Source: Methanomicrobiaceae archaeon
GTDB taxonomy: Archaea; Halobacteriota; Methanomicrobia; Methanomicrobiales; Methanomicrobiaceae
Length of the DNA: 7,331 nucleotides
Assembly: GCA_030628325.1 (NCBI GenBank)
Contig: DAOVRB010000043.1
Coordinates: forward strand, 1 to 7,331
Reading direction: 5' to 3'
In this document: one piece after another, positions 1 to 4,639 of the stretch
Layout: each line of letters starts with the position of its first letter
Numbering within the stretch: position 1 is the first letter of the stretch
Position numbers and translations under genes: made by a program
Notes under the pieces: generated by a model
The model's input: only the letters and a program-made list of their open reading frames with translations
Databases searched by the model: none
What the model was told of the DNA's origin: nothing

Positions 1-315
1 CTGTGGGAGTTGATAAAGGCCGTTTTCAAAGGGATATTTCACATAACAGTCTTTATAGAATATTTTTGTATTGCGGTTTCTTTTGTCCTTATTGTCTTTC
101 AGGACATCACACATGTAGTCATTGACATCTTTGTCCCTGCTAAAAATGATGTGTGAACCACCAATGTCAAATGTAAACCCATCTTCTGTTTTTGAACGAC
201 AGAGTCCGCCATAATTACTCTCTTTTTCAAGGACAACTACTTCTTCACCGTTTTCTGAGAGAAGACGTGCAAGTGTTATCCCGGTCAGACCGCCGCCAAG
301 TATTGCTGTTTTCAC
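1..315 (-). CDS. FAD-dependent oxidoreductase, UDP-galactopyranose mutase / protoporphyrinogen-oxidase-like (partial, 5' part)
   Basis: The first 105 residues are visible and the gene continues beyond base 1. It opens with a Rossmann dinucleotide-binding motif, ILGGGLTG (G7, G9, G12), then E30 at the end of the second strand where FAD ribose is usually bound, then GGLCRS (36-41) and FDIGGSHIIF (49-58). A KYPFENGLYQLP stretch lies near the window edge. This order is typical of flavoproteins of the amine-oxidase / UDP-galactopyranose-mutase superfamily; archaeal members are often named protoporphyrinogen oxidase and many sit in surface-polysaccharide loci. The substrate cannot be told from this fragment. 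The start is a GTG at 313-315, placing the glycine motif at the very N terminus as expected. No Shine-Dalgarno sequence precedes it, so a leaderless or short-leader mRNA is likely. Family assignment is firm; the specific activity is open. Confidence 0.85.
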   Translation of the reverse strand, partial: MKTAILGGGLTGITLARLLSENGEEVVVLEKESNYGGLCRSKTEDGFTFDIGGSHIIFSRDKDVNDYMCDVLKDNKDKRNRNTKIFYKDCYVKYPFENGLYQLPQ

Positions 316-330
316 GAATTATAATTGGGG

Positions 331-348
331 TTTATTAAACTAATTAAT
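331..348 (-). promoter_or_regulatory. Candidate TATA region for the flavoprotein gene
   Basis: On the minus strand, AATTAATTAGTTTAATAAA lies about 20-30 bases before the GTG start at 315. With no ribosome binding site, this spacing suits a leaderless archaeal promoter. The region is AT-rich throughout, so the exact box is uncertain. Confidence 0.35.
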
Positions 349-411
349 TTTTGATCAGACACTGGTCAGGTAATGGTGATACATGTGTGTGGATGATAGT
401 CCGGGATGTCA

Positions 412-945
412 CTATTTTTTCAGGTAGTGTTCGGTTTTTAGCAGAGAATATTTCTTCATATACTCATCAAGGGCAGATTCATCGTAAGGGGAGGAGATTG
501 AGGCGACAACATACAGGAGTATCAGGGCATTATCGCGGTTATATGTCTCTCTGACCTCTATATCTTTCTCAGGGAGCTGAATTGGAAGATATTTAATTTC
601 ATCTTCTTCAAATGTCAGTTCGATTCTGGAGGTATCATCCTTATACTCATATTCTTCTGATGCTGTTTCACCCTCCCATGTATATTGTGATTTTACAGAC
701 GATTTTGAACCAACCAGTTTTTTGGCCTCTTCACGGACAATCTGTAGTGATTTTTTTATTACTCCGAACTCATTCCCTTTTTTTTCGAGTCTGTTTATTG
801 CATTATCTGCCTGTTCTATTGTTCTGTCATAAAGATCCATCCGAAATGAGATCAGTGTTGATGCAATTTTATGTCCGGTTGGTTCATCAACAGATTTCCC
901 AAGAGGCATAATTTTTGATTTGTATTGTTCCAGTATTCCTTTCAT
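412..945 (-). CDS. Hypothetical protein, 177 residues, unrecognised
   Basis: I do not recognise this protein. It is highly charged and lacks a signal peptide or clear membrane segment, so it is probably cytoplasmic. Residues about 38-76 (from DRTIEQADNAINRL to REEAKKLVG) look like a long charged helix that could form a coiled coil. The middle, about 85-130, is rich in Glu, Asp and Tyr (SEEYEYKDD, TFEEDEIKYL) and looks like beta strands. The C-terminal part has one hydrophobic stretch, ALILLYVVASIS, followed by a Lys/Tyr-rich tail. The ATG at 943-945 has GGGGAG upstream (about 8 bases away), which supports the start. It lies 96 bases upstream of the flavoprotein gene on the same strand; joint transcription is possible but not shown. 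The opposite-strand frames here are shadows. An adaptor or regulatory role would be a guess. Confidence 0.75.
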   Translation of the reverse strand: MKGILEQYKSKIMPLGKSVDEPTGHKIASTLISFRMDLYDRTIEQADNAINRLEKKGNEFGVIKKSLQIVREEAKKLVGSKSSVKSQYTWEGETASEEYEYKDDTSRIELTFEEDEIKYLPIQLPEKDIEVRETYNRDNALILLYVVASISSPYDESALDEYMKKYSLLKTEHYLKK

Positions 946-1260
946 AATTGTCTCCCCATAAATTATTGCAGTGGAAAAATGAGTGCTCTAATCTAGAACT
1001 ATTCATAGCAGAAGTTAAAATAATTTTGATTTCAGAATTTTCCATGTTTCTGCCTAAATATAGTCGCAAAGGCAGTGTCTGGGAATGTCCCAATTTTTCT
1101 GTAATCTCTATTGACCCTGTTGCACGAACAATTTACTGTAGGCAATGAGGATAATTGTATTACAAAATATACAGAATTAAACCTGGATCTAAGTCAGGAA
1201 GCTCCGATTTATGCATGTTTTCTGAAGAATCACTGATTTTCAGGACGCAGTCCACAAAAA

Positions 1261-1275
1261 GAAAAAGATATATAG
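1261..1275 (+). promoter_or_regulatory. Distal TATA/BRE promoter of the symporter operon
   Basis: GAAAAAGATATATAG is a good archaeal element: a purine-rich BRE (GAAAAA) joined to an alternating TATA box. Transcription would start near 1297-1300, giving a leader of about 155-160 bases before the 41-residue gene. The same promoter could instead make a short RNA ending at the T-tracts around 1358-1381. Confidence 0.55.
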
Positions 1276-1306
1276 TGTATTTGAGTACTAATTACTGGTA
1301 TTCGAT

Positions 1307-1393
1307 ATGTTCAATAGAGGGGTTATCATAGATACAGAAGCAAAATATTTTGCACTATTTTTTATCTGCCCCTTTTTCTTTAGCTTTAGATAG
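1307..1393 (+). CDS. Possible 28-residue upstream ORF in the symporter leader
   Basis: An ATG about 10 bases after the predicted transcription start opens a frame of 28 codons ending in TAG at 1391-1393. The peptide starts MFNRGVIIDTEAKYF and ends in a run rich in Phe (ICPFFFSFR). There is no ribosome binding site, so translation would have to be near-leaderless. The stop codon touches the left arm of the inverted repeat at 1392-1418, an arrangement resembling a leader peptide. It may equally be an accidental frame through a T-rich tract, since TTT codons make Phe. I list it as a candidate only. Confidence 0.2.
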   Translation: MFNRGVIIDTEAKYFALFFICPFFFSFR

Positions 1394-1418
1394 GAAACCG
1401 GTTTAATTTCGGTTTCCT
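1392..1418 (+). promoter_or_regulatory. Perfect 9-bp inverted repeat around a TATA-like core, before the symporter operon
   Basis: AGGAAACCG (1392-1400) and CGGTTTCCT (1410-1418) are perfect inverted repeats separated by GTTTAATTT. Read as DNA, the centre resembles a TATA box and the arms could be an operator for a dimeric regulator. Transcription would then start near 1430, leaving a short leader with a ribosome binding site at 1445-1449. Read as RNA, it is a 9-bp stem with a 9-base loop in the leader of the distal promoter. The sequence alone does not decide between the two. The spacing differs from the methanogen NrpR operator (GGAA-N6-TTCC). Confidence 0.55.
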
Positions 1419-1456
1419 TTGTAATGTAACATTTTCCTGATATCGGGAGATCTTTT

Positions 1457-1582
1457 ATGTTTGGAATTTCTGATCCACAGATATGGATAAGCTACGTGCT
1501 GGCAATCGTATTTGCACTTGCATGTATAGTGTATGGCATTTTGAACTGGAATAGTGAGGAGGAGTCTAATCATGGCAGTTGA
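1457..1582 (+). CDS. Symporter small accessory protein, 41 residues
   Basis: This small gene encodes a 41-residue one-helix membrane protein. It begins MFGISDPQIWISYVLAI, has one hydrophobic segment at about residues 9-30 (from IWISYVLAIVF to CIVYGIL), then NWN and an acidic tail with three consecutive Glu (34-36). The ATG at 1457 has GGGAG seven bases upstream. Its stop codon (1580-1582) lies inside the symporter gene, giving an 11-base overlap that suggests translational coupling. Short proteins of this shape (an FGI.DP..W start, one helix, an N-W-N motif and a charged tail) are encoded directly before sodium:solute symporters in many archaea and bacteria, and NCBI names them symporter small accessory protein. 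By analogy it probably binds and stabilises the transporter in the cytoplasmic membrane; that role is inferred. It is short enough to be missed by automatic annotation. Confidence 0.85.
   Translation: MFGISDPQIWISYVLAIVFALACIVYGILNWNSEEESNHGS
1556..1562 (+). promoter_or_regulatory. Ribosome binding site that fixes the symporter start at 1572
   Basis: GAGGAGG ends nine bases before the ATG at 1572. A GTG at 1554 is in the same frame and would add six residues (MRRSLI), but choosing it would place this strong Shine-Dalgarno sequence inside the coding region and leave the GTG without one. The ATG start also puts the first membrane helix near residue 5, as usual for the family. Confidence 0.75.
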
Positions 1583-3128
1583 CACCCTGACATTGTTGAT
1601 AATAACCGGGATATATCTGATTGCAATAATTGCTCTTGGTGTGCTGGGATACCGGCAGACAAAGGAACATGAAGACTTCATGGTGGCAGGGAGGAAAATT
1701 AACCCCATTATCCTTGCGTTGTCCTATGGTGCAACTTTTATCAGTACATCCGCAATTATTGGTTTTGGCGGGGTTTCGGCCTATCTTGGGATGGGTCTGG
1801 TCTGGCTTACAGTACTTAATATTGGACTGGGCGTACTGATTGCATTCATCGTTTTTGGGAAAAAAACACGTGAAATCGGCCACCGCTTAAATGCGGTTAC
1901 TTTTCCTGATTTGATGGGCAAATGCTATGATTCGGCATTTATGCGGAATGTAAGTGCGTTTATAATAATAATCGGTATGCCACTTTATACTGCAGCAATT
2001 TTAATTGGTGGAGCAAGGTTTATTGAAACAACTCTGTATATCCCATATGATACGGCATTGATAGCCTTTGCTGCAATCGTAGCTGTTTATGTTATATTCG
2101 GTGGTCTGGTTGCGGTTATGTATACGGATGCCCTTCAGGGGGCAATCATGTTTGTGGGTATGGCGATTCTCCTTGTATTGACATACATATATCTCGGTGG
2201 AGTAACAGAAGCACACACTGCATTAAGTTCATTAACATACATGGTGCCTGAAGCACTTGCCGCAGCAGGCCACACCGGATGGACTTCCATGCCGACGTTT
2301 GGTTCACCCATCTGGCTGACACTGATAACCACACTGGTTCTTGGTGTGGGTATCGGTGTTCTGGCTCAGCCACAGCTTGTTGTTCGTTTCATGACTGTCA
2401 GTGATAACAAATCACTCAACCGGGCAGTTCTGGTAGGAGGCCCTTTCATTCTGATGATGACCGGTGTTGCCTTCACAGTAGGACCTCTGACAAATGTCTT
2501 TTTTGCGAAGACAACAGGAATGACGGCAATGCAGGCTTGCGGAGGAAATGTTGATTTAATCCTCCCAATGTACATCAATGCGGCAATGCCTGATATTTTT
2601 GTTGTGATATTTATGCTTGCACTTCTGGCAGCAGCAATGTCAACATTGAGTTCACTATTCCACACTATGGGAACTGCAGCCGGGTATGACCTCTGGAAAG
2701 GAAAACACGGTAAAATATCTGTAATAAATGGGATTCAGATTGGAACTTTTGTAATGATATTAGCCAGTACTCTGCTTGCCTACATTATGCCGGGAAATAT
2801 TATTGCCCGTGCCACAGCGATGTTCATGGGACTCTGTGCAGCGGCATTCCTGCCTGCATACGCCCATGCAATGTATAGCAAAAAGCCGTCGGTCTCCGCT
2901 GCCGGGGCAAGTCTTGTTACTGGTGCCGTCGCATGGTTTGTCTGGACGGCGTTTGTTCATCTGAAAGAGTCCCAGGCACTTGGACTTTCCAAACTGATTA
3001 CCGGGAATGATGCTCTTCTTCCTATGCCCTGGCAGGTGGTGGACCCTATTATAATTGCCCTGCCTCTCTCAATTGTGGCATTAACGGCAGTGGTGGTGTA
3101 TGAAAAGACCTGGAAGAAGAGTAATTAA
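1572..3128 (+). CDS. Sodium:solute symporter (SSS family)
   Basis: A 518-residue integral membrane transporter of the sodium:solute symporter family (PutP, ActP and vSGLT type; LeuT fold), which uses the Na+ gradient to import a solute. The first helix spans about residues 5-27. It is followed by the family's FMVAGRKINP loop (36-45), and the helix-2 region with ATFISTSAIIGFGG follows. The family signature FGGLVAVMYTDALQG is at 176-190. LAAAMSTLSSLFHT carries S357 and T358 at the place of the Na2-site Ser/Thr pair in PutP and vSGLT. About 12-13 hydrophobic helices can be counted, and the C terminus is a short Lys-rich tail (KTWKKSN). Length is normal. The start is the ATG at 1572, overlapping the 41-residue gene. 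The substrate is not readable from sequence; organic acids such as acetate or pyruvate, or amino acids, are family options only. A T-rich terminator follows. Confidence 0.93.
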   Translation: MAVDTLTLLIITGIYLIAIIALGVLGYRQTKEHEDFMVAGRKINPIILALSYGATFISTSAIIGFGGVSAYLGMGLVWLTVLNIGLGVLIAFIVFGKKTREIGHRLNAVTFPDLMGKCYDSAFMRNVSAFIIIIGMPLYTAAILIGGARFIETTLYIPYDTALIAFAAIVAVYVIFGGLVAVMYTDALQGAIMFVGMAILLVLTYIYLGGVTEAHTALSSLTYMVPEALAAAGHTGWTSMPTFGSPIWLTLITTLVLGVGIGVLAQPQLVVRFMTVSDNKSLNRAVLVGGPFILMMTGVAFTVGPLTNVFFAKTTGMTAMQACGGNVDLILPMYINAAMPDIFVVIFMLALLAAAMSTLSSLFHTMGTAAGYDLWKGKHGKISVINGIQIGTFVMILASTLLAYIMPGNIIARATAMFMGLCAAAFLPAYAHAMYSKKPSVSAAGASLVTGAVAWFVWTAFVHLKESQALGLSKLITGNDALLPMPWQVVDPIIIALPLSIVALTAVVVYEKTWKKSN

Positions 3129-3167
3129 TTTTTTATTTCTCTATTTTCATTTCTTCGTTTTTATTTT
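3129..3167 (+). terminator. T-tract terminator after the symporter
   Basis: Directly after the stop codon come TTTTTT (3129-3134) and a further TTTTTATTTT (3158-3167) within a pyrimidine-rich stretch. Oligo-T tracts without a hairpin are enough for archaeal intrinsic termination. Confidence 0.6.
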
Positions 3168-3274
3168 GGCTGGATTAGTCGACAGGTTAGTATTTGATTG
3201 TAGGTGAATGTAAACAGGTCTAACGGGGGTCACTTGACAACTTGTAAACTGATACGTTACGTTTGCCTGAATTC

Positions 3275-3309
3275 TAAAAATGGGTGAAATATGGTGTTAA
3301 AACTAAAAA
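3275..3309 (-). terminator. T-tract terminator after vapC
   Basis: On the minus strand, just past the vapC stop, there are two runs of five T (3305-3309 and 3276-3280) and one of four (3299-3302). The plus and minus transcription units converge here, so two facing terminators make sense. Confidence 0.5.
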
Positions 3310-3315
3310 TAGGAT

Positions 3316-3726
3316 TTAATGATTGATTATTTCAAGACCTGGAACTCTTGAAAAATCACGGGTATTATTGGTAACGATCCTTGCACCGTTATGGAGTGTG
3401 ATCACGGCTATGAGTTCATCAAACATACCTATAGGTGTACCCTGCATTTCAAGAAAAGTTGATAAATCCCCATAATCATCATAATATTTTTCGCTGAAAC
3501 CTAATACAGGAATTTGATCCATTAGAACATTGAGTGCCTTGCGTGTACTCTCCTTATCCCTGGACTTATGGACACCTTTGTACATCTCCATCACATTTAC
3601 AAAAGTAGTTGCAAACATTTCGCCACTCTCTTTTATTTCATTAAACAATTTGTCTGTATTCTTCCTGTTAGGATTGTTTTGACTCTTCATTGCATCAATA
3701 AGAAAAGTGGAATCAAATATAATCAT
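3316..3726 (-). CDS. vapC: PIN-domain ribonuclease toxin, VapC family
   Basis: A 136-residue protein of normal VapC length. VapC toxins are Mg2+-dependent RNases that cut tRNA or rRNA and are held inactive by VapB. The PIN-domain acidic residues are in place: D5 in the N-terminal strand (MIIFDSTFLID), E47 in NVMEMYKG, D103 in PIGMFDELIAV, and the NTRDF motif (N121, D124) before the closing GLEII strand. The active site therefore looks intact. The ATG at 3724-3726 follows the vapB stop without a gap (TAAATG), with AAGGA at the end of vapB as ribosome binding site, so the two genes are translationally coupled. The target RNA cannot be predicted. It is one of the accessory-type genes lying between the symporter and tRNA-Glu. 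Confidence 0.88.
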   Translation of the reverse strand: MIIFDSTFLIDAMKSQNNPNRKNTDKLFNEIKESGEMFATTFVNVMEMYKGVHKSRDKESTRKALNVLMDQIPVLGFSEKYYDDYGDLSTFLEMQGTPIGMFDELIAVITLHNGARIVTNNTRDFSRVPGLEIINH

Positions 3727-3924
3727 TTATTCGATGTCCTTCTTCATTTTTTCAGCTTCTTCCTCTGATAGATGATGTTTTGCTTTTCTGAGTATCTCCC
3801 CAACGTCCCTGTGTTTTGGGAGCAGTCTTAAAACCTCTTCTGAAAAGCTTTCATTATCGTTTATCTTCCATATTTTTAACCTGTTATATGCCTCTTCTGA
3901 AAGACTCACGGTTTTAGATGACAT
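3727..3924 (-). CDS. vapB: VapB-type antitoxin (DUF217-like)
   Basis: A 65-residue antitoxin. The N-terminal part, MSSKTVSLSEEAYNRLKIWK, followed by ESFSEEVLRLL, has the pattern of the archaeal VapB-like DUF217 family: a short beta strand and helices for DNA binding and dimerisation. The acidic, Lys-rich C-terminal helix (about 45-65, LSEEEAEKMKKDIE) would wrap VapC. The frame is open for 14 further residues upstream to 3966, but that extension covers the promoter and has atypical composition, so the ATG at 3922-3924 is chosen. No Shine-Dalgarno sequence precedes it, and a TATA-like box 26 bases upstream indicates a leaderless mRNA. VapB proteins usually repress their own promoter alone or with VapC; the palindrome at 3961-3975 is a candidate operator. 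Confidence 0.85.
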   Translation of the reverse strand: MSSKTVSLSEEAYNRLKIWKINDNESFSEEVLRLLPKHRDVGEILRKAKHHLSEEEAEKMKKDIE

Positions 3925-3945
3925 ATCTACATATACATACACACA

Positions 3946-3955
3946 CCTTAAAAAG
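3946..3955 (-). promoter_or_regulatory. TATA box of the vapBC operon
   Basis: CCTTTTTAAGG-like sequence (minus strand CTTTTTAAGG) centred 26 bases before the vapB ATG, the spacing expected when transcription starts at or next to the start codon. This agrees with the absence of a ribosome binding site for vapB. Confidence 0.5.
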
Positions 3956-3960
3956 GGTTT

Positions 3961-3975
3961 TGGCAATAATTGCCA
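3961..3975. promoter_or_regulatory. 15-bp perfect palindrome upstream of the vapBC promoter
   Basis: TGGCAAT-A-ATTGCCA has 7-bp perfect arms around one base. It lies immediately upstream of the vapB TATA box, overlapping the expected BRE and transcription-factor-B zone. Position and symmetry suit an operator for the VapB or VapBC complex. Its role is inferred. Confidence 0.45.
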
Positions 3976-3980
3976 TAAAA

Positions 3981-4000
3981 AGGAGGTGAAAACAGGAGGT
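3981..4000. repeat. Short direct repeat AGGAGGT-N6-AGGAGGT
   Basis: Two exact 7-base copies (3981-3987 and 3994-4000) separated by GAAAAC. On the plus strand they look like Shine-Dalgarno sequences but no ATG follows. On the minus strand they read ACCTCCT, like the 16S rRNA 3' tail. They lie upstream of the vapBC palindrome. Confidence 0.4.
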
Positions 4001-4014
4001 TTATTTATTCCGCC

Positions 4015-4185
4015 TTACCACTTCGCGACTCCTGCGATCTGTCCATACTTAATATCATAATATTCGTTCTTATGATGTATCCGGTATGTGTGGCCAGGCT
4101 CCGTCTTTCTGCCTCCTCGATCTGACCTTTCATAAGCATCTGCTCTGTAATTCAATTTCCCAGAGAAATCCCTAAATTCATTATG
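4015..4185 (-). pseudogene. Start-less 56-codon frame, probable 3' remnant of a gene
   Basis: The frame is open from just after a TAG (4186-4188) down to a TAA at 4015-4017. It has no ATG or GTG; a TTG at 4155 is the only weak alternative start. The translation has protein-like composition and ends in a Tyr/Lys/His-rich stretch: GHTYRIHHKNEYYD, then IKYGQIAGVAKW. I do not recognise the family. The low complexity of neighbouring frames and the natural residue mix make this frame look like the C-terminal end of a once longer protein. Its upstream end meets the upstream end of the plus-strand remnant at 4176. Confidence 0.4.
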
Positions 4186-4478
4186 CTATTTCTCCCAAGG
4201 GTGCGAAATCTGAATTTTACGGTAGCCGGGATGGTAAAGACAGGAACGGCGGCAAAAGATACCTGCCGAAATTATCCCCTGCTTATAAAAGACTGGCGGA
4301 TTCAAAATTTGTACAGTACGTCACTAAGCCGACTGCTTATGGTATCGGTGCCGGTGCTTATGCACTTGGATGTGGGTGCAGGACTTTCAAGCCTTGGGAA
4401 ACAGGACAAAAAAAGGTAAAAATTAGAGATCAGAAATATGGCAAAGAGTCATATAGAAAAACTACATGGGAGCTTTAA
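4176..4478 (+). pseudogene. Start-less 100-codon frame, probable 3' remnant of a gene
   Basis: The frame is open for 100 codons between TAA stops at 4173 and 4476 and contains no ATG, GTG or TTG. The translation looks like real protein: SPKGAKSEFYGSRDGKD near the start, then LPKLSPAYKRLADSKF, a Gly/Ala/Cys stretch AYGIGAGAYALGCGCRTF, and a basic end (KIRDQKYGKESYRKTTWEL). I do not recognise it. An overlapping frame at 4183-4419 has an ATG but a less natural composition and no ribosome binding site, so I prefer this one. It ends 16 bases before the 3' end of tRNA-Glu. A truncated remnant left by a mobile or accessory element is the simplest reading. Confidence 0.4.
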
Positions 4479-4494
4479 AACATAAATGATGTTA

Positions 4495-4567
4495 TGCTGC
4501 TATGGGGATTCGAACCCCAGTCGTCGGCGTGAAAGGCCGACATGATTGGCCCCTACACTATAGCAGC
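4495..4567 (-). tRNA. tRNA-Glu (anticodon UUC)
   Basis: A 73-base tRNA on the minus strand. The acceptor stem is GCTGCTA / TAGCAGC with discriminator A. The D arm begins GTGTAGGGGCC with a short stem, as in other archaeal tRNA-Glu. The anticodon stem TCGGC / GCCGA encloses the loop CTTTCAC, giving anticodon TTC. A four-base variable region leads to T stem TGGGG / CCCCA around TTCGAAT. No intron is present and CCA is not encoded (TAA follows). Besides translation, glutamyl-tRNA is the entry substrate of the C5 tetrapyrrole pathway that also feeds coenzyme F430. Confidence 0.95.
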
Positions 4568-4603
4568 AATGCACTGCGTGCCTTACTCTATTCGTTGAAT
4601 AAG

Positions 4604-4613
4604 GTTATATATG
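4604..4613 (-). promoter_or_regulatory. Promoter of tRNA-Glu
   Basis: The minus strand reads CATATATAAC, a strong TATA box preceded by an A-rich BRE (TTTCAAAA). Its centre is about 41 bases before the mature 5' end, predicting a start near 4582 and a roughly 15-base 5' leader removed by RNase P. Confidence 0.6.
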
Positions 4614-4627
4614 TTTTGAAATTTCTC

Positions 4628-4637
4628 TAAAAAAATG
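4628..4637 (-). terminator. T-tract terminator after ilvE
   Basis: Seven consecutive T on the minus strand (4629-4635), a few bases after the ilvE stop codon and before the tRNA promoter. It would separate ilvE transcription from the tRNA unit. Confidence 0.45.
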
Positions 4638-4639
4638 AA

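Larger units (their letters stand above)
946..1456. other. 511-base intergenic region, divergent promoters and symporter leader
   Basis: No convincing full-length gene lies here. The left part (946-1150) has only short frames with poor composition. It carries a GGGA-ATG-TCCC mini-inverted repeat near 1081-1091 and a GTTGCACGAAC phrase near 1119, vaguely reminiscent of insertion-sequence ends. The right part (1250-1456) holds a strong TATA-type promoter, a short upstream ORF, T-tracts and an inverted repeat, listed separately, and forms the long leader of the symporter operon. Confidence 0.6.

Noticed and set aside
352..370. Imperfect inverted repeat TGATCA-N5-TGGTCA upstream of the flavoprotein gene
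   Set aside because: Only five of six positions pair; too weak to call an operator.
887..1093. 68-codon minus-strand frame
   Set aside because: It overlaps the start of the better supported 177-residue gene, has no ribosome binding site and low protein-like character.
948..1148. 66-codon plus-strand frame in the gap before the symporter
   Set aside because: Its start has no ribosome binding site and lies in the 5' region of the divergent gene; the residue mix is atypical and no family is recognisable.
1392..1418. NrpR nitrogen operator
   Set aside because: The arms contain GGAA and TTCC, but they are 17 bases apart rather than the six of the known NrpR site.
1554..1571. Alternative GTG start of the symporter adding six residues
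   Set aside because: It would put the strong GAGGAGG ribosome binding site inside the gene; the ATG at 1572 has the correct spacing.
3925..3966. N-terminal extension of VapB by 14 residues
   Set aside because: The extra segment covers the TATA box and part of the palindrome and does not resemble the family's N terminus, which begins at MSSKTVSLS.
4300..4360. Possible duplicated tRNA 3' end (attachment site) around TGCTTATGG
   Set aside because: It matches the tRNA end for only a few bases with gaps, so it is not a credible attachment repeat.
4183..4419. 78-codon plus-strand frame with an ATG next to tRNA-Glu
   Set aside because: No ribosome binding site, and the frame shifted by one gives a longer translation with more natural composition, so this is probably a shadow of the remnant at 4176-4478.
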